Shown piece by piece: positions 15,002 through 24,529 of a DNA stretch of 64,000 nt; position 1 is the first letter of the stretch; each line of letters opens with the position of its first letter. This DNA comes from CAVVSD01 sp963757125. Its GTDB lineage: Bacteria; Actinomycetota; Thermoleophilia; Solirubrobacterales; Solirubrobacteraceae. The position numbers and the translations under genes were made by a program. The stretch is taken from contig CAVWQP010000002.1 of NCBI GenBank assembly GCA_963757125.1, positions 275,558-339,557 on the forward strand, written 5' to 3'. A model generated the notes under the pieces. That model had not been told where the DNA came from and made no database searches. It was given only the letters and a program-made list of their open reading frames with translations.

Positions 15002-16198
15002 ATGCTCACTCACAGGAGCAAGCGCGGGACGCGCTCACAGGCCGAGGACCTCGTCCTCGCCACCATCACACAGCACGCCGACGCGCTGCTGAGGACCGCC
15101 AGGCGCCACTCGCTGTGCGCCGACGACGCGAGCGACGCCTACCAGCGCGCCCTGGAGATCTTCCTGCGCAACGCCGCGCGGCTGGACCCCGCCCGCGCCG
15201 TGAGCTGGCTGCACACGGTCGTCAAGCACGAGGCGATGGCCGTGCGCCAGTCGCGGCAGCGGATCGTCGGCGCCGAGGAGTTCGACGGCGATGCGATCGA
15301 GGCCATCCACCAGCCGGCGCCGGACGAGCGGCTCCTGGCGTTCGAGGACGTGACGCGCGCCGCCGAGGCGCTGCAGGGCCTCAAGCCGCAGGAGCTCCGC
15401 GCGCTGTGGCTGCGCATGGAGGGGCGGACCTACAAGGAGATCGCCCAGGAGCTCGACTGGACGTACACGAAGGTGAATCGCTGCGTGACCGAGGGGCGCC
15501 GCGCGTTCCTCGCGCGCTACGCCGGCATCGAGGCGGGCGAGGAGTGCCGCCGCTACGAGTCCGCGCTCTCCGCGTTCGTCGACGGCGAGCTGCACCGTGG
15601 CGAGATCGGCGCGTTGCGCCGCCATCTGCGCGGCTGCGGTGCGTGTCGCGGGACGCTGCGCAGCCTGCGCAGCGGCAACCGCTCGCTCGGCGCGGTGCTG
15701 CCGGTCGGCCTGGCCGTCGGCGGCGCCGACGGCGGCGACTCCGCGCTCGGCTTCGTCGTCCGCGTCTACGAGACGCTCGTCGGCAACCTCCAGGAGCGCG
15801 CCGTCGCGGTCGCGGCGAAGACGCAGCTCGTCGCGGAGGCGTCAGGCGTGGCGAAGGTCGCCGCCGTCGCGGGCGCCGCCGCAGCCGTCGCGGGCGGCGG
15901 TGCGGTGACGGTCGCGGAGGGGACGCCCGAGCGCCCCGCCGCGCCGAAGCCTGCGGTCCGTGTGGTCGCTCAGCAGGTGCCGAAGGCGGCAGTGGCGAGT
16001 GCGCCGGTCGTCGTGTCGGTGCCGGCATCGTCGTCCGCGGCAACCCGCCGTACGGAGAAGCGCGCCACCACGCGCGAGAGCAAGGGCTCGACCGTGGAGT
16101 TCACGTTCGAGCAGCAGGTCCGAACAACCCAACCGAGGCAGTCCTCCACCGCTTCTCCGCCCGCACGGGCGGGCGGTGAGTTCGACCTCGAGCCGTGA
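15002..16198 (+). CDS. ECF-type sigma factor fused to zinc-finger and membrane-like C-terminal region
   Basis: A 398-residue protein. Sigma region 2 lies at about 20-90 (DDASDAYQRALEIFLRNA) and sigma region 4 at about 130-180 (LKPQELRALWLRMEGRTYKEIAQEL). An anti-sigma-like zinc finger follows (FVDGELHRGEIGALRRHL, then RGCGACR, about 190-225). Near residue 280-305 comes an Ala/Gly/Val-rich hydrophobic stretch and then a basic, Ser/Thr/Pro-rich tail. Sigma and anti-sigma modules in one chain suggest self-regulation, possibly membrane-tethered. ATG 15002 has GGGAGAGAAG upstream. Bases 14800-15001 hold an AT-richer stretch (near 14880-14910) that may be the promoter. Large secreted proteins follow downstream. 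Confidence 0.88.
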   Translation: MLTHRSKRGTRSQAEDLVLATITQHADALLRTARRHSLCADDASDAYQRALEIFLRNAARLDPARAVSWLHTVVKHEAMAVRQSRQRIVGAEEFDGDAIEAIHQPAPDERLLAFEDVTRAAEALQGLKPQELRALWLRMEGRTYKEIAQELDWTYTKVNRCVTEGRRAFLARYAGIEAGEECRRYESALSAFVDGELHRGEIGALRRHLRGCGACRGTLRSLRSGNRSLGAVLPVGLAVGGADGGDSALGFVVRVYETLVGNLQERAVAVAAKTQLVAEASGVAKVAAVAGAAAAVAGGGAVTVAEGTPERPAAPKPAVRVVAQQVPKAAVASAPVVVSVPASSSAATRRTEKRATTRESKGSTVEFTFEQQVRTTQPRQSSTASPPARAGGEFDLEP

Positions 16199-16201
16199 CC
16201 A

Positions 16202-16222
16202 GGCGGGCCCGGACGGCCCGCC
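16202..16222 (+). terminator. Hairpin between the sigma factor and the secreted protein gene
   Basis: GGCGGGCC (16202-16209) and GGCCCGCC (16215-16222) form an 8-base stem with a 5-base loop, 4 bases after the sigma stop. No T tract follows, so partial termination or transcript stabilisation is as likely as full termination. The next gene starts 40 bases later. Confidence 0.5.
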
Positions 16223-16261
16223 CTCAGACACTCAGCAATCAGGACAAGGAAGTCGTCAGCC

Positions 16262-18011
16262 ATGAACAAGCCAACGAGCCTGCGTGCGCGGGCCTCGATC
16301 CTCGCTGCCTCCATCCTCTCCGCGGCCGGCCTCGCCGGCGCGGACGATGCGAAGGCAGGGAGCTATCCGATGTACGCCTGTGACGTTCCCGGCGTCTACC
16401 TGGCGTCGCCGACCAAGGCGGCGTGGAGGTACTACGACAACGCGGGGCAGGTCGCGCACAACGACACGTGCGTCACCCAGCCCAACCGCGGCGGCGCCTA
16501 CTCGTTCCAGATCAACTACCCGACCGGGCATCCTCCAGCAGAACGCGGGCGTGGGACTCGAGCTCGAGATCCCGTCGACCGGTCCGCAGTCGGCGATCTC
16601 GATCGAGCGCGTCGTGGACTGGACGGAGACGCAGCTGACCGCGATGGCCCCCGGGCAGGCGCCTGCGTGGGGCCTCAACCTCGGTGCGACCGTGGGGACC
16701 GCACCCGGCGGCAGCTCGTCGGGCTTCGACGGCACCGGGACGACCGGTGCCGGTCACGACAGCGGGCCGCTGCCCGCAGGGACGCGAACGCGGCGGCTCG
16801 GTGTGCTGTGCTCGTACATGGGAGGTGGGTACGGCAACTGCACGCTGCCGTCGCCGTTCCTCCGCATCCGCGGCCTGAAGACGACGCTGCGCGAGGACGC
16901 CCAGCCGACCGCCTCGATCGACGGCGGCACGCTCGCGAGCGCCGGGTCGCACAGCGGCACGAAGACCGTCACCTACAGCGCGGCCGACGGCGAGTCGGGC
17001 GTGGAGCGCGTCGAGGTGCTGCTCGACGGCGTCGTCGTCGCCAAGGCGAGCGACGCCCGTGACCTCTCGCGGCAGGTGATCCAGCAGACCGGCGACTGCG
17101 AGTACATCGGCCTGCGCGCCTGCCCGGCGACGGCGAGCGGGACGCTCAGCGTGAACACCGCCGGGGTGCCCGACGGCGCCTACGCGCTCGAGGTCCGCGC
17201 GACGGACGCCGCGGGCAACTCGCGTTCCGCGGCCTACGGGCAGCCGGTCGTCATCGACAACGTGCCCGACACCGTCGTCATGCCGCCCGCGCCGACGCAG
17301 GGCGCCGTCGGCGGCGCGACGCGCGTCACGACGACGCCGTCATCACCCGCCTCGACGGCGCCGGACAACGGCGTCGGCGCCTCGTCGAACGCGACGATGC
17401 GAGCGACGTTCGCCGCAAGCCGCCGCGGCGTCGTCACGAGCCGGTACGGCAAGAAGGTGCTCATCACCGGCCAGCTCAAGCGGCCGGACGGCACGCCGAT
17501 CGCGGGCGCCAAGCTCCACGTGCTGCACCAGGACAAGACGTTCGGGGCGGCCATGGTGCCGGCCGCGGAGATCACGACGGACTCCACTGGCACGTTCCGC
17601 CACGTCACGACGGCGGACCGGTCGCGCACGATCCGCATCGGCTACCGCGCCCGTCACGCGGACACGGAGTTCGCGGAGACGACCGACATCGCGCTCGGCG
17701 TGATCGCGCGGGTGGGGCTGGCGACGGACCGCGCCGCGCTGCGCAACGGCCAGACCGTGAAGTTCCGCGGCAGCGTCGCGGGTGCGCCGCAGGGCTCGCG
17801 GAAGGTCGTCGAGCTGCAGGTGCGCAAGGGCAAGAGCTGGATGACGTTCCGCTCGACGCGCCTGCGCAGCGGCCGGTTCAGCGAGAGCTACAAGTTCACG
17901 CGGACCGTGGGGACGGCGAAGTACGTGTTCCGCGCCCGCGTGCGCGCGGAGGCGGGCTTCCCGTTCAACACGGGGGAGTCCAAGCAGGTTCGCGTGACGG
18001 TGCGGGGCTGA
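16262..18011 (+). pseudogene. Large secreted cell-surface protein, single frameshift
   Basis: An N-terminal signal peptide (MNKPTSLRARASILAASIL through GLAGADDAKA) is followed by GSYPMYACDVPGVYLASP. At the G run 16526-16528 the frame shifts by one extra base. Dropping it joins YPTG to ILQQNAGVGLELEIPSTG and gives one protein of about 580 residues ending at 18011. The middle has Ig-like segments (TYSAADGESGVERVEVLLDG) and the end has beta-sandwich repeats (KRPDGTPIAGAKLHVLH, GQTVKFRGSVAG). It resembles the large secreted proteins of unknown function that follow such sigma factors in Solirubrobacter-like genomes. Confidence 0.7.
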
Positions 18012-18019
18012 GGTCGCAG

Positions 18020-19033
18020 GTGCTCCGAGCTCGTCTGTTGGTCGCCGTCGGACTGACGGCAGTCGTCTCCGCCGCGGGCGCGCAGGTCGCGTCCGCGGCG
18101 GAGGGCCCGACGCCCCAGGCGGTGGACGCGCACGCGGAGTTCCTCGCGTACGCGCCGCCGCCTCCGGTGCCGGCGAAGGTCTGCGTGGTCGACACGGGCG
18201 TCGATCTGACGACCGACGCGGCACCGGCGATCGTCGAACGCCACAGCGTGTTCGGCGGGACGACGGACGACGTCGGCGGCAGCGGCCTGGCGAAGCACGG
18301 GACGCTCGTCGCCGGCGTGATCGCGAGCCAGCTGGACGGGCGCGACAGCGTCGGGATCTGGCCGCAGGCGCGGATCGTGTCGGTGCGGGTGTTTGGGGGG
18401 AGTGGGGGTGGGACGACGGTGGCGGCTGTGGTCGCGGCGTTGGAAGTGCCGCGAGCGCGGCGCGAAGCGTCGTGAATCTCTCCATCTCTGGGCTGGACAG
18501 CGCGACCGGCGACGAGCTCGCGCGAGCTCGAGAACCGCAGCGTGGACTGCGCAGCGTCGCGGCGATCAACGTGGTGGCCGGCGCTGGCAACAACGGCGGC
18601 GCGTGGGATATCCAGCGCGGTTCCCGAGTACGGTCTTGCTGTGGGCGCTACGTGATCCGACTGGCGCTCTCTGTGCCGTTCTCGAACCGCGGCGACGGGA
18701 CTCGATCTCGTTGCACTCGGCTGCGGCGTCGAGTTGTCCTGGCCGGGCGGCGGACTTGGCGGTGGCAGCGGCACCTCGTACTCAGCGCCGTACCGTACCG
18801 CGCGTCCTCGCGGCTCTTCGCGCCTACCGCTCCCGACTCTGAGCGCTGCGGAGGCGGAGACGACCTCGTACTCATCGCCGCGACCCGCGGTCGGACGAGT
18901 CGACGCGGCCGCGGCGTTTCGGCTGGCCGGATTGGCTGCCTGGCTCGTGGACATCCGGGGAGGGCGCACCGCCGTCCGCAGTTGCGATCCCAGCGACGTG
19001 GCTCCGGCCAACGCGGCAGCGATTCACGCCTAA
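18020..19033 (+). pseudogene. Degraded secreted S8 subtilase
   Basis: Starts well with GTG 18020, a signal peptide (MLRARLLVAVGLTAVVSAA) and the catalytic Asp and His motifs (VCVVDTGVDL, KHGTLVAGVIAS). From about 18445 the frame breaks repeatedly. VVNLSISG, INVVAGAGNNGG, YPARFP, DPTGALCA, LDLVALGCGVELSWPGGG and the serine motif GGSGTSYSAPY all appear, but in at least three alternating frames. Both gains and losses of bases are needed. It is either a true pseudogene or a badly sequenced stretch. Weak remnants may continue to about 19.3 kb. Confidence 0.7.
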
Positions 19034-19413
19034 TGTCGTGAGCTTGGCAGGTCGGTGCCGACCGCGGCGTGCGCGCCGCGTCGTTTCGACGCAGCGTCCT
19101 TAGCGGTTCGCATCCGGTACTGTGTCCGGACTTCGGGCGGGCGGTCTTTCGTGTGGACGCACGGTGTCTACTCGCGTGCGACGGGCTGCTCGTGCTTCGC
19201 CTGCGAGAGCCACCGCGCGTGACGGTGTCGGATCGAGGTTCCGAGGGTCGGACGACACAGCGGCTACGACGTTCGCGTTGCGCACGGACGCGGATCCGCC
19301 GTCGCGCGACGCGTGACTCAAGCTGCGCGCGTACGCATGCCGAGAGATACCTGGGAGCGCCAGCTACTTCGGCGGCTGCCGCTCGCCTCCTGAATCGCCG
19401 CTTCGATTCGCCG
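19034..19413. other. Stretch without a recognisable gene
   Basis: About 380 bases with no convincing coding pattern: every frame is either short or lacks normal codon bias. It lies between two degraded secreted-protein genes and may hold the eroded C-terminus of the subtilase (GSDDTAATTFALRTDADPP is readable near 19240-19310). No RNA gene, repeat or clear promoter was seen. Confidence 0.4.
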
Positions 19414-20944
19414 CTCATGCCCTTGCCTCGCTGGTCGCGTGCCTGCTGCGCTGTGTCGCGGCGACCGCCGTGCGGCGCTGCGCCGGACGTTCGAGGTGCC
19501 CTCGTGCTCCGACGGGCGGCATAGACGATGCGTGGCCTGGTGCGACGAGCGACGCCGTCTTGGGTCTCGACTCGCGAACTGGCCGCACGTCGAGCCTGGA
19601 ACCGATCTCGACGGCTCTGGTCCGACGGATCGTCTCGCTCGCGGCGCCACTCCCTCGGCGCATCCGCAAGTGGCGACTTCGACGCTCCTACTAGGGACCG
19701 CTATTCAGTCGAGTCCAGCCTGTGGCGATACATCGGGAAGCGGCGACAACACCTGGGAGCTCTTCGCGCGGACCTCGGAGCGGACCGAGTTACCGCAACG
19801 GCGACTGCACGTGCGCCCGTGGATCAGTTCACCTGCTCAGCTGGGTGGCCATGGCGCAGCCGGTCGACTGGATCGGCCTGTCGCGACCGGTGTCAGTGCG
19901 AGTCGGGATCGCGTGCGCCAACACCTCGACCACCTGCGCACCGGGCGCGACCCTCCACGAGGCCTGGACCGCCATCTACCGCTCCATCGTCACCATCAAC
20001 GACCCCACGCCGCCCACAGCGTCAGGTGCGTCGGGGTCGCTGTTCTCCGGCGGCTACCTCCGCGGCAACGCACTGCCACGCTCGGCTCTGCGGCCGACGG
20101 GTCTGGCATCAAGGCCGTCCAGGTTCGTGTCGACGGTGGTCGGGTCGTCGGTGAGACCGCGCTCGCTTGCGACTACACGCGCAGCCGGCCCTGCTCGGAC
20201 GTCGCGACGCCGACGACCATCCCGGTCGTCACGTCGAACATCGGGGACGGGACGCACCTCGTCCAGCTCGGGGCCGTCGACGCCGGTGACAACTTCACCG
20301 CCTCCTCGACCCAGACGATCACCGTCGACAACGAGGCGCCCTCACCGCCGACCGCGACCTCGCCGGTCTTCGCGACCGTGGCATCCGGCATGGCGACGAT
20401 CTCCTGGGCCGAGCCGGCCGGGCAGGTCTCGCCGGTCACGCAGGCTCACGTCACCGTCTGCAAGGCAGCGATCTGCCGCACCACGACCCAGCCCGCGGGC
20501 TTCGGGTCCGGGCAGGCGAGCGTCGCACTCCCGGACGGGCCCGGTGCCTACGCGGTGAGCGTCTCGCTCTCCGACGGCGCCGGCAATCACGATCCATACC
20601 GCGCGGCGCGCTGGTCGATCACGCTCGTCGGGCCGGCGTCCGCAACCCCTCCGAACCCCGCTCCGCCGACCCCATCGCCGACACCAGGGCTCCGCCTCGC
20701 CACGCCCGTCGTCGCGAAGGACCGCCGCACCATCAGGGTCAGCGGCACCGCGACGAACGGCCGCGTCCGCCTGACGCTGAAGGCACGCATCAACGGCCGC
20801 GTCCGCACGACCACGAAGCACGCCACGATCACGAACCGCCGCTACACCGCCACGCTCAGGCTCCCGTCCCGCCGCTGGCGCACGGCCACGCTGACGGCCC
20901 GCCACGGCACGACGACGATCACCCGGACGATCCGCAACCGCTGA
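19414..20944 (+). pseudogene. Degraded large secreted protein, paralogue of 16262-18011
   Basis: A signal-peptide-like reading (ASLVACLLRCVAATAV) begins near 19425. Fragments in changing frames follow, among them GSGDNTWELFARTS, QPVDWIGLSRPVSVRVGIACAN and INDPTPPTASGASGSLFSGGYLRGN. From about 20080 to the stop at 20944 a single clean frame encodes DGSGIKAVQVRVDGG, an Fn3-like segment (PVFATVASGMATISWAEPAG), a proline-rich linker and a basic beta-rich tail. Composition and order match the secreted protein at 16262-18011. At least four frame changes are needed before 20080. Confidence 0.6.
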
Positions 20945-20971
20945 GCGGGCGGACATGGCATCCTCCACGCC

Positions 20972-21202
20972 ATGCCCATCTACGACTACCGCTGCACCGA
21001 CTGCGACGAGCGCTACGACCAGCTGGTCCGTCGTGCCGAGGACGTCGTGACGTGCCCGTCCTGTGGCAGCGAGCACTCCGAGCGCCTCCTGTCGGTCTTC
21101 GCCGGCATCGGCTCGGGCGGCAAGCCGGCGAGCACGCCGAACTACTCGCGCGTCGCGAGCATGCCGCGTGGCGGCGGCTGCGGTTGCGGGCACGCCCACT
21201 AG
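20972..21202 (+). CDS. FmdB family zinc-ribbon protein
   Basis: A 76-residue protein beginning MPIYDYRCTDCDERYDQL with a second CxxC in VTCPSCGSEHSERLLSVF. This is the FmdB zinc ribbon (PF09723), thought to be regulatory or chaperone-like. The C-terminus is rich in Gly, Cys and His (RGGGCGCGHAH), which could bind metal as well. It begins 27 bases after the degraded secreted-protein gene and is convergent with the bioY operon. Confidence 0.88.
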   Translation: MPIYDYRCTDCDERYDQLVRRAEDVVTCPSCGSEHSERLLSVFAGIGSGGKPASTPNYSRVASMPRGGGCGCGHAH

Positions 21203-21213
21203 CCGTTCTTGGC

Positions 21214-21246
21214 CGCTAGCCGGTGGCTAGCGCAGGTGCTAGCCAC
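21214..21246. terminator. Overlapping alternative hairpins between fmdB and bioY
   Basis: CGCTAGCC (21214-21221) pairs with GGCTAGCG (21225-21232) over a 3-base loop. GTGGCTAGC (21223-21231) pairs with GCTAGCCAC (21238-21246) over a 6-base loop. The two stems share one strand, so only one can form at a time. They lie between convergent genes and probably form a bidirectional terminator. Confidence 0.55.
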
Positions 21247-21281
21247 TTGCGAGCGCGTCTCAGAAGGGGCACGGGGCGCCG

Positions 21282-21875
21282 CTAGCCCTCGATCCGCTTC
21301 ACCAGCTTCCACGCGGCAGGTGCCAGGACGCCGCCCAGGGCGGCCTTGATGATCCCGCCGATGATGAAGATCGTGAAGCCGTCGTGGATGGCGGTCGCCC
21401 AGTCCATCCCGGTCGAGATCTTCAGCCACGGCACGCCGATCGCGAAGATGGCCAGCTGGCCCAGCGCGAAGGCGATCGTCGCGCTCCCGAACCGTCGGTC
21501 CGCTCCGCCCTCGGCCATCCGCCCGACGATCCACGCGGCCACGATGAACCCGATGAGGTAGCCACCCGTCGCCCCCCAGATGACGTCGAAGCCCGACGCG
21601 CCGTCCGAGTAGACGGGCAGGAAGAGCCCGAGCACGACGTAGAGCAGCTGGGAGAGCATCCCGCGCTGCGAGCCGAGCGCGGCACCGGCGATCACGACGC
21701 CCAGCGTCTGCCCGGTGATCGGCACGGGCGACGCGCCGATGTGGATCGAGACCTGCGCGCCGAGCGTCGTCAGCGCCGCGCCCGCGATGACGAGCGCGAC
21801 GTCGCGCACGCGATCGCCCGGGATGACGTCGCCGAGCACCGCTCCCCGCGGCGCCGGCAGGGCGAGATGGGTCAT
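21282..21875 (-). CDS. bioY: BioY biotin transporter substrate-binding (S) component
   Basis: A 197-residue membrane protein with about six helices. SPVPITGQTLGVVIAGAALG and the Gly-rich GFDVIWGATGGYLIGFIVAAW are BioY signatures. BioY binds biotin in the membrane, alone or with an ECF energising module, which is not encoded here. It is the last gene of the biotin-carboxylase operon, 1 base after the flavin oxidoreductase. This fits a need for biotin by the carrier protein in the same operon. Confidence 0.93.
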   Translation of the reverse strand: MTHLALPAPRGAVLGDVIPGDRVRDVALVIAGAALTTLGAQVSIHIGASPVPITGQTLGVVIAGAALGSQRGMLSQLLYVVLGLFLPVYSDGASGFDVIWGATGGYLIGFIVAAWIVGRMAEGGADRRFGSATIAFALGQLAIFAIGVPWLKISTGMDWATAIHDGFTIFIIGGIIKAALGGVLAPAAWKLVKRIEG

Positions 21876-21876
21876 G

Positions 21877-22923
21877 TCAGGCCTCCTTGGTCTCAGGGAA
21901 CGCGGGAATCACCTCGCGCGCGAACAGACGCGCAGAGCGCATCGCGTCCTCGCCCGCGATCCCCGGCATGTGCATCCAGCAGTGCAGCTCGGTCGTGCCC
22001 AGCTCGTCGCGCAGCTGCGTGACCGCCTCGGCGGCGTCGTCGGGCGTCCCGATGATGTAGCGCTGCTTGAAGTTGGCGAAGTCGACCTGCTCGTGGTCGG
22101 ACACGACCTCGCCGGTGTCCGACGTCAGCGCGCGCTCGCCCTTCGCCGAGCGCTTGCCGTAGAGCTCCTTGAAGAGATGCGTGACGGCCGGCGCCGCGAT
22201 CCGCTCGGCCTCCTCGCGCGTCTCGGCGACGAAGACCTCGCGCATCGCCGGGCGCTCTTTCGGATGCATGCCGAACTCGTCGCAGTGCTCCTCGTACTGG
22301 CGCAGGTGCTCGCGCACCTCCGCGACCGTGTGCCGGGGCGAGATGGCCAGCGCCGCGCCCCGCCTGGCGGCCCTGCGCAGCAGCCGCGGCCCGGACACGC
22401 CGTACCAGAGCGGCGGCCCGCCGGCCTGCACCGGCGCCGGGCTCAGTCGCGTCTCGGGAACCTCGAAGAAGCGCCCGGAGAACGAGAACGGCTCGCCCTT
22501 CCACGCGAGCTGCATGAGGTCCAGCGCCTCCTCGAAGCGCTTGAAGCGCTCCTCGTACGGGACCATCATCCCCGCGAACTCCTCCTCCACGTAGCCCGGC
22601 GCCACGCCGAGCACGAGCCGCCCGTGGCTGAGGTTGTCGAGCACCGCGACGTCCTCGGCGAGCTTCATCGGGTTGTAGAGCGGGACGAGCAGGATGTTCG
22701 TCCCCAGCGCGACCCGCTCGGTCACCGCCGCGGCGGCCGCGAGCGTGATGAGCGGCGACGGGTTGTAGCCGTCGGGCTGGAAGTGGTGCTCGACCATGTG
22801 GACGGCGTCGTAGCCGAGCTCCTCGGCGTCGCGCGCGCCGCTCACGAGGTCGGCGACCGACTGCTCGTACGTCAGCGGCATCCCGGGCACCTGGACGAGC
22901 CCGAACGTCAGACCGAACTTCAT
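21877..22923 (-). CDS. LLM class flavin-dependent oxidoreductase
   Basis: A 348-residue luciferase-like TIM-barrel monooxygenase: MKFGLTFGLVQVPGMPLTYE, then YDAVHMVEHHFQPDGY, RVALGTNILLVPLYNP and GRLVLGVAPGYVEEEF. These enzymes use FMNH2 and oxygen to oxidise aldehydes, sulfonates, amines or pyrimidine-type rings. The ATG overlaps the accC stop by 4 bases, so it is translationally coupled to the biotin carboxylase and probably acts on the same substrate or its breakdown product. The flavin reductase partner is not seen. Confidence 0.88.
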   Translation of the reverse strand: MKFGLTFGLVQVPGMPLTYEQSVADLVSGARDAEELGYDAVHMVEHHFQPDGYNPSPLITLAAAAAVTERVALGTNILLVPLYNPMKLAEDVAVLDNLSHGRLVLGVAPGYVEEEFAGMMVPYEERFKRFEEALDLMQLAWKGEPFSFSGRFFEVPETRLSPAPVQAGGPPLWYGVSGPRLLRRAARRGAALAISPRHTVAEVREHLRQYEEHCDEFGMHPKERPAMREVFVAETREEAERIAAPAVTHLFKELYGKRSAKGERALTSDTGEVVSDHEQVDFANFKQRYIIGTPDDAAEAVTQLRDELGTTELHCWMHMPGIAGEDAMRSARLFAREVIPAFPETKEA

Positions 22924-24278
22924 ACGCCAGCCCCCAGATACGACTCCAGCGATTCCGTCGTCGCGCGACCCTCCGTGAACTCGTCCCAGTCCAGGAGCGA
23001 GCGCTGCAGGTCGCGCGTCGTCTTGATGCCCTCGACGGTCAGCTCGTCGAGCGCCCGGCGCGCGCGGGCCAGCGCCTGCTCGCGGTCGGTGCCCCAGACC
23101 ATGACCTTGGCGACCATCGAGTCGTAGAAGGGCACGACCTTGCGTCCCGCCTCGACGCCGGCGTCGACCCGGACGCCCGGCCCGGACGGCGCGTGCCAGC
23201 CCGTGATGTCGCCGGGGGAGGGCATGAACTTCTGCTCGGGGTCCTCGGCGTTGATGCGCAGCTCGATGGCGCAGCCGCGGGCGACGACGTCCTCCTGCGC
23301 GACCGAGAGCGGCAGCCCCGCCGCCACGCGCAGCTGCTCGCAGACGAGGTCGACGCCGCAGAGCAGCTCGGTCACGCCGTGCTCGACCTGGATCCGGGCG
23401 TTCATCTCCAGGAAGTGGAAGGTCCCGCCGACCGGGTCGACGATGAACTCCGCCGTCCCCGCGTTGATGTAGCCGACCTCGCGGGCCAGCGCGAGCGCGG
23501 CGTCGCAGAGGCCCTCGCGGATCGACGCGTCGAGGTTCGGCGCCGGCGCCTCCTCGATGAGCTTCTGCTTGCGCCGCTGCACGGAGCAGTCGCGCTCGTA
23601 GAGGTGGATCACGTTGCCGTGCGTGTCGGCGAGCACCTGCACCTCGACGTGGCGCGGGCGCTCGATGCACTTCTCCACGAACAGCCCGCCGTCGCCGAAC
23701 GCGGCCTCGGCCTCTGCCGACGCGCGCGAGAACGCGGTCGTGAGCTCACCGGGGTCGTCGACGCGACGGATGCCGCGCCCACCGCCGCCGGCGGACGCCT
23801 TCAGCAGCACCGGGAAGCCGATCTCCTCGGCCGCCGCGAGCGCGGCGTCCGGGTCCTCGAGGCGGCCGGTGCCCGGGACGACCGGGACGCCGGCCCGCTC
23901 CGCGGCGGCGCGCGCGGTCACCTTGTCGCCCACCGCGGCCATGACGTCGGCGGGCGGCCCGGCGAACGCGATGCCCGCCTCGGCGCACGCCGTCGGCAGG
24001 CGCGGGTCCTCGGCGAGGAACCCGTAGCCGGGATGCAGCACGCCGCAGCCGGTCGACACCGCCGCCTCGACGACGGCCTCGGGGCGCAGGTAGCTGGCCT
24101 TGGCCTGGGCCTTGCCGATCTCGACCGCCTCGTCGGCGAGCGCGACGTGCAGCGCGTCGACGTCGGCCTCGGAGTACACGGCGACGGCCTCGATGCCCAG
24201 ATCGCGGCAGGCGCGGATGACCCGCACCGCGATCTCGCCGCGGTTCGCCACCAGGACGCGATCCGGGAGGCCCGTCAT
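22920..24278 (-). CDS. accC: Biotin carboxylase (ATP-grasp)
   Basis: A 452-residue biotin carboxylase of normal length. Visible are the N-terminal domain (VLVANRGEIAVRVIRACRDLG), the ATP-grasp glycine loop (KASAGGGGRGIR), FVEKCIERPRHVEVQVLAD, EMNARIQVEHGVTE and CAIELRINAEDP. It uses ATP and bicarbonate to carboxylate biotin on the carrier protein encoded just upstream, with a 4-base overlap. The neighbours are pxp genes and not acetyl-CoA carboxyltransferase. It may therefore serve a dedicated lactam/amide carboxylase and not fatty-acid synthesis. Confidence 0.93.
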   Translation of the reverse strand: MTGLPDRVLVANRGEIAVRVIRACRDLGIEAVAVYSEADVDALHVALADEAVEIGKAQAKASYLRPEAVVEAAVSTGCGVLHPGYGFLAEDPRLPTACAEAGIAFAGPPADVMAAVGDKVTARAAAERAGVPVVPGTGRLEDPDAALAAAEEIGFPVLLKASAGGGGRGIRRVDDPGELTTAFSRASAEAEAAFGDGGLFVEKCIERPRHVEVQVLADTHGNVIHLYERDCSVQRRKQKLIEEAPAPNLDASIREGLCDAALALAREVGYINAGTAEFIVDPVGGTFHFLEMNARIQVEHGVTELLCGVDLVCEQLRVAAGLPLSVAQEDVVARGCAIELRINAEDPEQKFMPSPGDITGWHAPSGPGVRVDAGVEAGRKVVPFYDSMVAKVMVWGTDREQALARARRALDELTVEGIKTTRDLQRSLLDWDEFTEGRATTESLESYLGAGV

Positions 24279-24508
24279 TCGACGGTCACGATCATCTGCC
24301 CGGCGTCGACCATGCCCTCGTTCTCGACCTGGAAGGAGCCCACGGTCCCCGCCTCCTCGGCGACGACGTCGTGGAACTGCTTCATGACCTCGACGAGGCC
24401 GATGACGGCGCCCGCCTCGACCGCGTCGCCCTCCTGCACGAACTCGTCCTCCTCCGGGCTCGGGCGCCGGTAGAAGATCCCCGGGATGGGGGAGCGGATC
24501 TCCGCCAC
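24275..24508 (-). CDS. Biotin carboxyl carrier protein, short form
   Basis: A 77-residue lipoyl/biotinyl domain with no N-terminal extension. The biotinylated lysine is in GLVEVMKQFHDV, and flanking strands read IRSPIPGIFYRRP and GQMIVTV. The usual AccB linker is missing, so this is a minimal carrier as found in operons with KipI/KipA homologues. It overlaps accC by 4 bases and follows pxpC by 21 bases. Confidence 0.9.
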   Translation of the reverse strand: MAEIRSPIPGIFYRRPSPEEDEFVQEGDAVEAGAVIGLVEVMKQFHDVVAEEAGTVGSFQVENEGMVDAGQMIVTVE

Positions 24509-24529
24509 GTCAGTCCTCCCTCGTGATCG

